Positions 55,531-63,414 of a stretch of DNA of 64,000 nt are shown in pieces. Source of the stretch: Couchioplanes caeruleus. Its GTDB lineage: Bacteria; Actinomycetota; Actinomycetes; Mycobacteriales; Micromonosporaceae. Within the stretch, counting starts at the first letter, position 1. The number at the start of each line of letters is the position of its first letter. Location: positions 2,177,501 through 2,241,500 of the forward strand of contig NZ_CP092183.1 of NCBI RefSeq assembly GCF_023499255.1, read 5' to 3'. The translations under genes and the position numbers were made by a program. The notes beneath the pieces are model-generated. The model saw only the letters and a program-made list of their open reading frames with translations, had not been told where the DNA came from and searched no databases.

Positions 55531-56087
55531 GTGCCCGAAGATTTGCAGGCGAGCAGGTGCGAGTCAGCACCTCTCCTGCATCGGATGCCGAAGGTCCTCA
55601 GGTGCTTGCCACGTTCCTTGTCACGACCAACCTAAGCCAAACCGATTACGCCGGTAGAATTCGTGCCGTCTTGTCTGCGGCCGTTACCTCGGCCAATGAA
55701 ATCTCTAGAGGTTCGGAATTCCTGCCAGAGAATAAAATTCCCGATTGGTTCGCGGAAGTTACACGCGGATCAGTTTTGGTCGGCCGTGATGACCCTGCAT
55801 CGCGGGGAGTCCGTCAATATGTCGCTCGCGAGGGCGAGGAACCTTGGGAACTCCAGGATTGGCTCTTTTGTTTCGATCCTCGGCTTAGGGGCTGGGCGTG
55901 GTGGGATCTGACAAGGGTGTCCGACGAATCGGTACTGCTTTGGGTCGACTCTTCCGGGGAGCCGGTATTTCCGTGTGAAGAGCTGCGGTGGCTGGCCTAT
56001 GCTTGTGGCGCGGAGGCTGTCGAAGGGCCTACCTTGAAACCCTTCTTGGAGTGGCGGCAAATGGCGTCCGCTCGACGAGCCGGGTGA
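55527..56087 (+). CDS. candidate immunity protein for the Rhs toxin
   Basis: 186 aa, ATG overlapping the toxin stop (ATGA), so it is made together with the toxin. It is cytosolic with no signal or membrane segment, Trp-rich in its second half (WELQDWLF, GWAWWDLT, ELRWLAY). Base composition is clearly lower in GC than the rest of the window, as is common for recently exchanged toxin/immunity pairs. No immunity family recognised. The assignment rests on position and coupling. Confidence 0.75.
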   Translation: MSARRFAGEQVRVSTSPASDAEGPQVLATFLVTTNLSQTDYAGRIRAVLSAAVTSANEISRGSEFLPENKIPDWFAEVTRGSVLVGRDDPASRGVRQYVAREGEEPWELQDWLFCFDPRLRGWAWWDLTRVSDESVLLWVDSSGEPVFPCEELRWLAYACGAEAVEGPTLKPFLEWRQMASARRAG

Positions 56088-56156
56088 CAAATAGCTGTAG
56101 GTCGCGGCTCTCAAAGACGGGTCGAACCGTATCGGAGTGCGCGCATGTTCTGGTGA

Positions 56157-56381
56157 GACTCGCCGGCCTCATCGGTAGCGGCCTGCCCCATCTCCGACGG
56201 GGCCAAGGATGGGCGCGGAGCCGTACCCCCAGCAGGCCACATCAAATTCACGAATGGGAACGTGGAATTGAATCGGTCGCTCCGGGCTGTGGACGACGAG
56301 ACGATGCGAAGGCTGCGCTCGTACGGCAGTGGCATTTTTGACGCTGCGGATCGCCTGGAACGGGCTTCCCGCGGCCTGTGA
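56157..56381 (+). pseudogene. open C-terminal fragment, possibly an orphan toxin tip
   Basis: An open frame without a start codon runs from a stop at 56154 to TGA 56379-56381. It encodes a coding-like peptide including HIKFTNGNVELNRSLRAVDD and SYGSGIFDAADRLERA. Codon use looks genuine. It may be the displaced C-terminal end of a former Rhs tip or of another protein. Low certainty. Confidence 0.35.
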
Positions 56382-56420
56382 CGACTGTCTCCCGACAGGC
56401 CGCATGGAAGGAACCGGCCC

Positions 56421-56930
56421 TTGGGAGACTGGTTGCCGGAAACGGTGTCGCTCAACTCTCTCAGAGGGGTGGTCTACATCGGCACGGCCGAGCCGGAGCT
56501 AGATGCCCTTGTCTCAGTGGTTGTCGAAGCCGTCGCGAGATCCCCAACGCCCGTGTTTCCTTCAGAGCCGACGGTTCGAGGGGTGAGGGGCGTGCATCTT
56601 TACCCATCGGCGGAACGTGTGCAGGGCCTCGCCCAGGTTCAGTGGACCGCAGGCGGCACGGAAATGGTTGTTCTCTTCCCACGTGATGATCCAGTCGTGC
56701 TGGCTACGGCGAAGCTGCTGGCCTTCGTAGGGTTTACCGGCAAGGCTGGTCTGGGCGATGTCGATGTCCACCGACCATCCGGGATTGTCAACCGTGTCGA
56801 TCTTGATGCCGAACTCGTGCTCCCATTCACCGTCGCACTGTGTGACGTACTAGGCCTGCAACCAGGCCCACACGTCAGGCGCTGGCTCGTCGTACTCGTG
56901 GTGCATCCGTGGCCCCCGCCGTGTCCGTGA
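56421..56930 (+). other. uncertain ORF, 5' part possibly a gene remnant
   Basis: A TTG frame of 169 codons with GGAAGGA upstream. The first ~50 codons (VSLNSLRGVVYIGTAEPELD) look coding, but from about 56562 it runs antisense to the Imm53-like pseudogene, so the rest is probably a shadow. It may be the N-terminus of a decayed gene that was truncated by recombination. Confidence 0.25.
56562..56906 (-). pseudogene. Imm53-like immunity gene inactivated by an amber codon
   Basis: On the minus strand an ATG at 56906 opens a 115-codon frame broken once, by TAG at 56852-56850 (codon 19). Downstream it reads GEWEHEFGIKIDTVDNPGWS, QHDWIIT and FRAACGPLNLGEALHTF, which matches the Imm53 pattern I know (WEHxYG, TLDNPGW, a short HDW motif, GPxNLxE). 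A residue in this region is usually Trp or Arg, so one substitution could have created the stop. An immunity gene without its toxin is typical downstream of Rhs loci. Confidence 0.7.
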
Positions 56931-57140
56931 GCCGGATCTGAGTCAGATAAGAGTAGGCCTCGGGCAATGTAGCGCTTGAGGCAGCGCATGATCTCGGTCT
57001 TGGTGTGCCTCGGTGATGCGGTGGGCGACTTACCTGCGGGTGGGTTGATGAGAGCGCACGAGGACCAGGGCGACGCGCCATAGGACGCCGTTCGCGTTAC
57101 GGTCGCCGCCGCGGTGTACCGAGCGTTGGCCTCATGTCGA
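56931..57140 (-). pseudogene. IS110-family transposase C-terminal relic
   Basis: About 65 codons are recognisable. VHRGGDRNANGVLWRVALVL runs into a TAA at 57032-57030. The sequence then resumes after a frame change as TEIMRCLKRYIAR, and again in a third frame as EAYSYLTQIR. RGDRxAN, an EIxRCLKRYxARE and a final Y-L are the end of IS110-type transposases. No terminal repeats or the rest of the element are present. Confidence 0.75.
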
Positions 57141-57222
57141 CCCGGTCGGCGATCTAGGTGATGTAGGCAGCTGGTGACGATGCCTGCCTGTTGAGTTCCG
57201 AATGGATGGTAAATACGTGGAT

Positions 57223-57631
57223 ATGAGCGAACTCCTGATGCTGGCGCGGTCAGCTTTGTGGTCCGACCGCGTACGCGCCGGCGAAGAGCTGAGCTCCTGT
57301 GCCGGCCACACGGATGTCGACGCAGTGCTTCGGGAGCTTCTGTTGGACGGGCGGGACACCGCAGTGATCGCGCGAACTGCCGAGGCACTCCTTGCTCGCG
57401 GTGATTTCAGCCGGGTGGAGACTCTTTCTGACGGCATGGGCGTTGGCCACACCAGCGCAAGCGGATCATCTCGGAGGGGCTACGGGCCGAACTCTGTTCG
57501 AGGCCAGCATGGATGCGGCAAGAGCCCAAGCAATACGTGAGTGCCTGACTCTTTCGTCGGCCGACGAGGACAGTATGGTCCGGCAGTCGGCAGAAGAATG
57601 GATTCGCCGAGTCAATCGAGCGTTGTCTTAG
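57223..57631 (+). pseudogene. frameshifted small HEAT-like protein gene
   Basis: The N-terminal frame (start ATG 57223, MSELLMLARSALWSDRVRAG to EALLARGDF) is coding-like up to about 57405. The matching C-terminal half continues in the next frame (GWRLFLTAWALATPAQADHL, then EDSMVRQSAEEWIRRV) to the TAA-free stop at 57631. Helical repeats of ~30 residues with AVIARTAEALL suggest a HEAT-type immunity or scaffold protein of ~130 aa. One indel near 57405 breaks it. Confidence 0.55.
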
Positions 57632-58145
57632 CTCAGGGACGGCGGGCTGAAGTCTGAAGATCTTGGATGGGCGTGTACGGGTGGCTTGGCGTGACGACCG
57701 ATCACGTCGTCGATGAGCTGAGCTGACTGTGAGACCGTGGGCCGACGGCAACTATCCCCACTTGCGTCGCTGGGCTCGCTCGCCGGTCGTGCCTTCGACG
57801 ATATTCTTGCGAAGTTGGAGCCGGCAGTCGCGGAGGCGGTCGACCGCCCGGCCGTGCTTGACGAGCAGTTCTCGGCCATCTTCCGATCCGTTTCCCCCGG
57901 CTACGGCGTCGATTCGGCGGTGCATCTGGGGCTGCCGGGCCTCAGCGTGATGCGAGGCTGGTCCCTCGAAGGCGCGTGAGCGAGGCTGTGGAATGTGGTG
58001 ATCGCTGCACGCGTCGATGAACCTGACGCTGACAAGATCGCAAGGGAAATATCAGCAGCTAGGAGCCTGTACGCCTGGTCTGTGACGACTGTTACCGACC
58101 CGGCCAGGGCGGAAGGATTCGGGCCGTGGGCGACTTGTCCCAAGG
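57632..58145. other. 514-nt region of unassigned coding-like fragments
   Basis: Two short + strand stretches look coding. One at 57737-57979 includes FDDILAKLEPAVAEAVDRPA. Another at about 57995-58140 includes ARVDEPDADKIAREISAARS, which resembles the end of a small cytosolic protein. No start, ribosome site or family is convincing. The region appears to be further decay of the toxin/immunity tail. It should also hold the promoter of the exporter gene at 58146. Confidence 0.35.
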
Positions 58146-59426
58146 GTGACTGCGACTCGCACCGAATCCCCGCCCGACACCGACGCGTCTCCCGGGGAGC
58201 TTCTCGCGCCCGGGCGGCGCTTCCGGATCGTTCTCGTGCTCGGCTTCCTCACCGCGCTGGGTCCGCTCACCATCGACATGTATCTGCCGGCGCTGCCGAC
58301 CATCACCGATGACTTCGGCGCGACCCCGGCTGCGGTGCAGCTCACGCTGACCGGCACGCTGGTCGGGCTGGCTCTCGGTCAGTTGGTGGTAGGTCCGCTG
58401 TCGGACGCGGTGGGGCGTCGGAAGCCCTTGCTCGCCGGCGTCGGCGTGCACCTGGTCGCCTCGGTTCTCTGCGTAGTCGCGCCCAACCTGGCCGTTCTGG
58501 GCACCCTGCGGGTGCTGCAGGGTCTCGGCGCCGCCGCCGCGTCGGTGGTCGCGATGGCGATCGTGCGGGATCTGTTCAGCGGGTTCGCCGCGGCGCGCCT
58601 CTTCTCCCGGCTCATTCTCGTCGTCGGCGTCGCGCCGATTCTGGCTCCGACCATCGGTGGTCAGACGCTGCAGTTCACCTCGTGGCGCGGGGTCTTCGTC
58701 GTGCTCGCCGTCGCCGCCGCCGCGATCATGGCCGCCAGCGCGACCGTCCTGCCCGAGACGCTGCCGATCGGCCGGCGTCGCAGCGGAGGGATCGCCGGCA
58801 CCCTGCGGGACTACGGCCGGCTGTTCACCGACCGGGTGTACGTCGGTCTCATCCTGGTCGCCGGGCTCGCGATGGCGGCCCTGTTCGCCTACGTGAGCGG
58901 CTCGTCGTACGTGCTGCAGGACGGCTTCGGCCTGAGCGAGCAGCAGTTCGCGTACGTGTTCGCCGGTGGCGCGGTCGGTCTGATCGGCGCCACCCAGCTC
59001 AACGTACGGCTGCTGCGGCGCTGGACGCCCCAGCAGATTTTGAGCGGTTCGCTGCTGGCCGGCCTGGGCTTCGGTTCGGTGCTGCTGGTGCTGGCCGCCA
59101 CGCGGACCGGTGGCCTGGTCGGCATCCTGATCCCGCTCTGGCTGGTGCTCGCCATGGTGGGGCTGGCGATGCCGAACGCGCCCGCCCTGGCGCTGAACCG
59201 GCACGGCGAGGCCGCGGGTACGGCCGCTGCGCTGCTCGGCGCGGTGCAGTTCGGCGTCGGCGCGCTGGCCGCACCGCTGGTCGGCGTGCTGGGCGTGGGC
59301 ACGGTCGCGATGGCCGTCGTCGTCTTCGGCGGCATGCTCGCCGCCACGCTTGTCTGCTTCCTCGTGGTCCAGCCGCACCGCCTCCCTGTCGAGCAGACGG
59401 ACGTCGCCTTCGCCGCGGCCCACTGA
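58146..59426 (+). CDS. MFS multidrug exporter, Bcr/CflA family
   Basis: 426 aa, GTG at 58146; no clear Shine-Dalgarno. Twelve membrane helices, with the Bcr/CflA start LGFLTALGPLTIDMYLPALP, the MFS motif A variant GPLSDAVGRRKPLL and a proton-coupled antiporter-like helix 5 region GVAPILAPTIGG. Exports drugs such as bicyclomycin or chloramphenicol analogues, or metabolites, using the proton gradient. A strong terminator follows. Confidence 0.92.
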   Translation: MTATRTESPPDTDASPGELLAPGRRFRIVLVLGFLTALGPLTIDMYLPALPTITDDFGATPAAVQLTLTGTLVGLALGQLVVGPLSDAVGRRKPLLAGVGVHLVASVLCVVAPNLAVLGTLRVLQGLGAAAASVVAMAIVRDLFSGFAAARLFSRLILVVGVAPILAPTIGGQTLQFTSWRGVFVVLAVAAAAIMAASATVLPETLPIGRRRSGGIAGTLRDYGRLFTDRVYVGLILVAGLAMAALFAYVSGSSYVLQDGFGLSEQQFAYVFAGGAVGLIGATQLNVRLLRRWTPQQILSGSLLAGLGFGSVLLVLAATRTGGLVGILIPLWLVLAMVGLAMPNAPALALNRHGEAAGTAAALLGAVQFGVGALAAPLVGVLGVGTVAMAVVVFGGMLAATLVCFLVVQPHRLPVEQTDVAFAAAH

Positions 59427-59433
59427 TCAACGG

Positions 59434-59465
59434 CGAAGGGCCGCCACGGGTGTGGCGGCCCTTCG
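59434..59465. terminator. bidirectional terminator
   Basis: A 14-bp perfect stem (CGAAGGGCCGCCAC and complement) with a 4-nt loop in the 51-nt gap between the MFS stop and the convergent GH64 stop. Confidence 0.85.
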
Positions 59466-59477
59466 GTGAAGAACGGA

Positions 59478-61112
59478 TCAGAACGGCGTCATGACGATGC
59501 CGGCCTGGCGCGGGTCGCCGCTGTGCACGAGCGACTCCTGGTTCTGCACGTCGTCGAAGGCGAAGGCGTACGCCTTGCCGTCGGCCATCTGGTCGTGGAT
59601 GACCTTGGCGTAGTGGTTGCTGGGCTCGCCCTTGTAGAAGTCCGCCGCGGTACCGCTCGGCTGGGTGTCGAGCGTGCCGAGCGTGGTGCGCTGCATGGCC
59701 GCGCAGAGCGTCCGGGCGATCGGGCCGACGACGAGGTCGTTCGGTGCGCCGAGGGCGCCGTCGCAGCCCCACACGTTGGCCGTGGACGGCTTGGTGAACG
59801 AGGCCACCACCTTGCCGCTGCCGTCGGTGAAGTTCATGACGTTGCCGCTGGTGCGGCCGGAGAACTTCGTGTTCGGCTGGTCGCCGAACGGCACCACGGT
59901 CAAGGTCTTGCTCGTGTACGCGTTCCACGCCCGATTGATGTACGGGTCCAGGTACGTGGCGCTCATCAGTCCGGCGTCGGCGGCCTTGCCGGGGGCGAGG
60001 ACGCGCAGCACCGTACCGTCGGAGCGGGTGACGACGCTCTTGGCGAAGTCGGGCTGGGCCTTGATCGCGTCGATGACCTTCTGCCGGCCGCCCGCCTTGA
60101 GCTCGCCGGTCTTGATCGTCGCGCCGTTGCCGCCCTGGACGCTGACGACGTGCGGGATCGCGAACATGTCGACCTGCGAGCTGTTCAGCCACAGACCGGA
60201 GTCGTTGAGGGTGAACTCGCTCCAGTCGAACAGGATGTCGTGGTTGGGGTCGCCACCGGCCCACGGCGCCGGCTGCACCAGCCCGTCGGTGCTGAGCCGG
60301 AAGTCCAGCTTCTTGCCGAACGACATGTAGAGCCGGCCGGACAGGTTCTTCGGCATCTTGATGGTGGTGCTGGAGCCGTTGGCCGGCCCGGGGATCGACA
60401 CGTCCGGCGCCGGCACCGGTACGGCCGCGCCGCCGGTCCACGGGGTGAAGGTGCCGCCGGCGTTGACGTAGCCCAGCTTGCCGGTGCTCAGGTTGACGCC
60501 GAGGACGTACAGGAAGACGGCGTCGGAGCGGCCCGTGTCGTTGGTGACCTTGACCGGGAGCAGGTTCGAGGCCGGCGGCGGGCTCGGGTTGTCCGCGGGC
60601 TTCGTCGTGGTGGGCGTCGCGGCCGGGGGTTTCGTGGTGGGCGCTGTGGTCACCGGGGGCGGCACGGGGCGGTAGGACGTCGGCGCGACCGTGGGGGCGG
60701 TCGTCGGTGCCGGCGCGCCGCCGCCGCTGCACGGCTGGCCGTTGAGCTTGCAGTTGAGCGGGTTGCCGCCGGAGCCGATGAAGCCGAACGTCACCTTGCC
60801 GTCGACCGGGACGGCGCCGTTCCAGGCGCGGTTGGTGAACGTGCGGTGCTGGCCGCTGGCGGCCATGTCGGCTTCCCAGAAGCTGCCGATCGTGGCGCCC
60901 GCGGGCAGGTCGAACTCGACCTTCCAGGAGCTCATCGCCTTCGGGCCGCCGTTGGTGATCGTCACGCCGCCCTGCCAGCCGGAGCCCCAGTCGGACGTCT
61001 TCGAGAAGACCGCCGTGGTGGCCGCCGCGGACGCCGGCATGGCGATCCAGGCGGTGGCCCCGGCGGCCACCACGGCGGCTGTCGAGAGGATGAGTGTTCG
61101 CTTGCGGCGCAT
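59478..61112 (-). CDS. secreted CBM2-GH64 beta-1,3-glucanase
   Basis: 544 aa. ATG at 61112 (MRRKRTLIL) with GGAGG 12-16 nt upstream is preferred over a Met 7 codons earlier. Signal peptide ends near MPASAAA. A CBM2-like cellulose/chitin-binding domain (~30-125, Cys pair CKLNGQPC) is followed by a Pro/Thr linker (~128-185) and a GH64 domain (~190-544) with VSIPGPANGSST and DWSEFTLNDSGLWLNSSQVDMF, the thaumatin-like fold that releases laminaripentaose. Likely attacks fungal cell-wall glucan together with the GH16 enzyme. Confidence 0.92.
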   Translation of the reverse strand: MRRKRTLILSTAAVVAAGATAWIAMPASAAATTAVFSKTSDWGSGWQGGVTITNGGPKAMSSWKVEFDLPAGATIGSFWEADMAASGQHRTFTNRAWNGAVPVDGKVTFGFIGSGGNPLNCKLNGQPCSGGGAPAPTTAPTVAPTSYRPVPPPVTTAPTTKPPAATPTTTKPADNPSPPPASNLLPVKVTNDTGRSDAVFLYVLGVNLSTGKLGYVNAGGTFTPWTGGAAVPVPAPDVSIPGPANGSSTTIKMPKNLSGRLYMSFGKKLDFRLSTDGLVQPAPWAGGDPNHDILFDWSEFTLNDSGLWLNSSQVDMFAIPHVVSVQGGNGATIKTGELKAGGRQKVIDAIKAQPDFAKSVVTRSDGTVLRVLAPGKAADAGLMSATYLDPYINRAWNAYTSKTLTVVPFGDQPNTKFSGRTSGNVMNFTDGSGKVVASFTKPSTANVWGCDGALGAPNDLVVGPIARTLCAAMQRTTLGTLDTQPSGTAADFYKGEPSNHYAKVIHDQMADGKAYAFAFDDVQNQESLVHSGDPRQAGIVMTPF

Positions 61113-61233
61113 GGGGGGTAGTGCCTCCGTCAAGGGGATGTGAAGTCCCCGTAATTATCAGGAGTCTTTACCGTGCCGACGGTTTTTTAAGACGATCATT
61201 AAAGGTTCCGTAAGGGATCACGGACACGAAGGG

Positions 61234-61270
61234 TCGCCCGCCGGTCGCGCATCGCGAAACCGGCGGGCGA
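61234..61270 (-). terminator. hairpin terminator of the S1 protease gene
   Basis: A 12-bp stem (TCGCCCGCCGGT and complement) with a 13-nt loop, 22 nt past the protease stop on the minus strand. The stretch up to 61133 contains ATTAAAG/TTTTTTAA-type AT-rich DNA, probably the GH64 promoter. Confidence 0.7.
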
Positions 61271-61291
61271 TAACACTTTTCCGGGTGTGAG

Positions 61292-62839
61292 TTAGGCGCG
61301 GCGCCACTTCTGGTTCGCGCCGCCGACGCAGTCCCACAGGTGCAGAAGTGCGCCGTCGTTGCCGTTCCACTCCTTGATGTCGACGCACTTGTTCGCCTGC
61401 GGGTTGACGAGGTCACCCGCGGCGGAGAGGACGAACTGCTGCGCCGGGTTGCCGCTGCAGCCGACGATCTGGATCGCCGCACCGTTCGCCGTCGAGCCCC
61501 ACGCCACGTCCATGCACTTGTTGTTCGACGTCTGCAGCGTGCCGTTCACGAATGTCCACTTCTGCGCGGCGGTGCCGTTGCAGGTGTACATCTGCAGCTG
61601 CACGCCGTCGGCGAAGTTCGCGTTCGGTACGTCGATGCACTTGTTGTTCCAGTTGCTGACCACCGAGCTGGTGCTGGAGCCGCCGCCGCTGGTGGTGAGC
61701 GAGAGGCCGTACACGCCGAGGATCTCGTTGACGGGCTGGAACCACATCGTGCCGCCGGAGGAGCAGTTGCCCGTACCGCCGGAGGTCACGCCCTGCGCCT
61801 GGTTGCCGGAGATCCAGGAGCCGCCGGAGTCGCCCGGCTCGGCGCACGCGTTGCTGCGCGCGAGGCCGGAGACGGAGCCCTGGGCGTACACAATGGTCTC
61901 GTCGCGGCCGAGGATCGTGCCGCAGCGCCACCCGGTGGTCCGGCCGGAGCGGCACACCGAGCTGCCGACCGCGGCCTCCTGCGAGCCGGCGACGACAACG
62001 TTGCCACCGGAGTAGTTGTTGACCCACGGCTGGGGCGTCCAGTTGCTGTTCGTCCGGATCCACGAGTAGTCGTTGCCCGGGAACGAGGAGCCGGCGAAGG
62101 TGCCCTGCGAGACGTTGTTGTAGCCGAGCGTCGGGCTGTTCACGCCGCCGCAGTGACCGGCGCTGACGAAGCCGCCCGCGACCGCGAAGCCCACCGAGCA
62201 CAGCGTGTTGCCGTTGATGACGTACTGGTCGCCGCCGCGGATGTCGTACATCGGCTTGGGCTGCTCGGCGGCGTCGGCCACCGTCACCGAGCCCGCGCCG
62301 CTGGCGGCCGCGAAGGAGCGCGCCTGTGCCGACGCGCCCGGCTTGGCCATCACCACCAGGCTGTTCGAGGCGACGTCGACGTACCAGCCGCGGATCGCCG
62401 TACCCTGCGCTTTCGCGGCGTTGCGGTCCAGCCGGGCGCGGGATGCCTCCAGGTCGGCCGCGCTCCGGCCGACGATCTTCGGCACGGCGCCCTCGGCGCG
62501 GACCGCGGCGGCCTGGCGCGCGTCGGTGACCGCGACGGTGAGCCGGTCGGCGCCGCGGGGGATCCAGGCGCCGGCGAAGGTCCCGCCCAGCTTCGTGCGC
62601 AGGCGCTTCTCCACGACCGGCGCGGCGGCCTCGGTGGCGAGGCGGGCGGCGATCTGATCGTCGCTGAGCCCCAGGTCGCGGCGCATCGCCGCCACCATGC
62701 CCGGGGCCATGTCGAACCGGGGCGCCGCGGTGGGTGCGGCAGGCGCCGGTATGGGTGCGGCGAGACTGGGCGCCGGTAGCACGCCGATGGCGGTGAGCGC
62801 CGCGGCGCCGAGGCCGAGCGCTTTCAGGGCACGGGACAT
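61292..62839 (-). CDS. secreted S1 (alpha-lytic/streptogrisin-type) protease with ricin-type lectin domain
   Basis: 515 aa, ATG with AAGGAC upstream. Signal peptide (1-28), a ~170-residue propeptide of the alpha-lytic protease type, and a chymotrypsin-fold domain (~200-370) with triad His229 (SAGHC), Asp257 (GNDYSW) and Ser338 (GDSGGS). A Gly/Ser linker leads to a ricin-B lectin (~388-515) with three repeats, each with CIDV/CMDV/CVDI and QxW-type ends. A secreted serine protease bound to sugars, fitting predation on or digestion of fungal or bacterial walls. Confidence 0.94.
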   Translation of the reverse strand: MSRALKALGLGAAALTAIGVLPAPSLAAPIPAPAAPTAAPRFDMAPGMVAAMRRDLGLSDDQIAARLATEAAAPVVEKRLRTKLGGTFAGAWIPRGADRLTVAVTDARQAAAVRAEGAVPKIVGRSAADLEASRARLDRNAAKAQGTAIRGWYVDVASNSLVVMAKPGASAQARSFAAASGAGSVTVADAAEQPKPMYDIRGGDQYVINGNTLCSVGFAVAGGFVSAGHCGGVNSPTLGYNNVSQGTFAGSSFPGNDYSWIRTNSNWTPQPWVNNYSGGNVVVAGSQEAAVGSSVCRSGRTTGWRCGTILGRDETIVYAQGSVSGLARSNACAEPGDSGGSWISGNQAQGVTSGGTGNCSSGGTMWFQPVNEILGVYGLSLTTSGGGSSTSSVVSNWNNKCIDVPNANFADGVQLQMYTCNGTAAQKWTFVNGTLQTSNNKCMDVAWGSTANGAAIQIVGCSGNPAQQFVLSAAGDLVNPQANKCVDIKEWNGNDGALLHLWDCVGGANQKWRRA

Positions 62840-62877
62840 GGGGGAAGTCCTTCGCTGATCTGGGGGAATCGAGGAAG

Positions 62878-62889
62878 GAGAGCGCTCTC
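62878..62889. promoter_or_regulatory. LacI-type operator upstream of the protease gene
   Basis: GAGAGCGCTCTC, a perfect 12-bp palindrome, lies 39 nt upstream of the protease start. It resembles the CebR/CelR site (TGGGAGCGCTCCCA) of Actinobacteria in its GAGCGCTC core, suggesting control by a sugar-responsive LacI regulator. Confidence 0.5.
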
Positions 62890-63143
62890 TAGCATCGGAG
62901 TTTGTCGATAGTTAACGGATCTGTCAAGAAAGTTGAGAGATTTCGACGGTGGTGACGCGTGGTAATGTTGCCGGGTCGCGGTTCCGACTTCGTATATTTG
63001 CCAGCGCCTGGTGGGTATCTGATCCCACCGGGCGTTTGTCGTCTCCGTCCCGGTTCGGGCCGGAGGCTGTCCCGGTTCGGGCGGGGTCGGAGCGGCGCGG
63101 CGGGGCTCGCGCGGTGCGCGCCCCCATGGTGAAGGAGTGCGGC
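62890..63143. other. divergent promoter region and long leader of the cold-shock gene
   Basis: The 304 nt between the protease and cspA starts (62840-63143) contain the palindrome at 62878, AT-rich promoter-like DNA around 62890-62945 (with GATAGTTAACG), and about 200 nt of G-rich sequence that would form a structured cspA leader. Long leaders are common for cold-shock genes. No GEMM or other known riboswitch motif seen. Confidence 0.45.
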
Positions 63144-63347
63144 ATGGCTGTCGGCACGGTGAAATGGTTCAACGCGGACAAGGGCTTCGGCTTCATCACC
63201 CAGGACGGTGGGCAGCCCGACGTGTTCGCCCACTTCTCCGCCATCGCGTCGGACGGGTACCGCTCCCTCGAGGAGAACCAGCGCGTGGAGTTCGACGTCA
63301 CCCAGGGCGCCAAGGGCCTGCAGGCCAGCAACATCCGGGTGATCTGA
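63144..63347 (+). CDS. cspA: cold-shock protein (CspA family)
   Basis: 67 aa, ATG with GAAGGAG 7-13 nt upstream. Complete [23 protein letters not shown] with RNP1 KGFGFI, then VFAHFSAI containing RNP2, then [19 protein letters not shown]. Single-stranded nucleic-acid-binding RNA chaperone. Followed by a terminator hairpin. Confidence 0.96.
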   Translation: MAVGTVKWFNADKGFGFITQDGGQPDVFAHFSAIASDGYRSLEENQRVEFDVTQGAKGLQASNIRVI

Positions 63348-63361
63348 CGAGCGTGGCACGA

Positions 63362-63387
63362 CGGCGGGCCGCGACCGCGGCCCGCCG
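63362..63387 (+). terminator. hairpin terminator of cspA
   Basis: A self-complementary stretch CGGCGGGCCGCG with its complement and a minimal loop, 14 nt past the cspA stop. Confidence 0.7.
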
Positions 63388-63414
63388 GTCCACTCCGTAC
63401 GAGAATCGAGGCGT

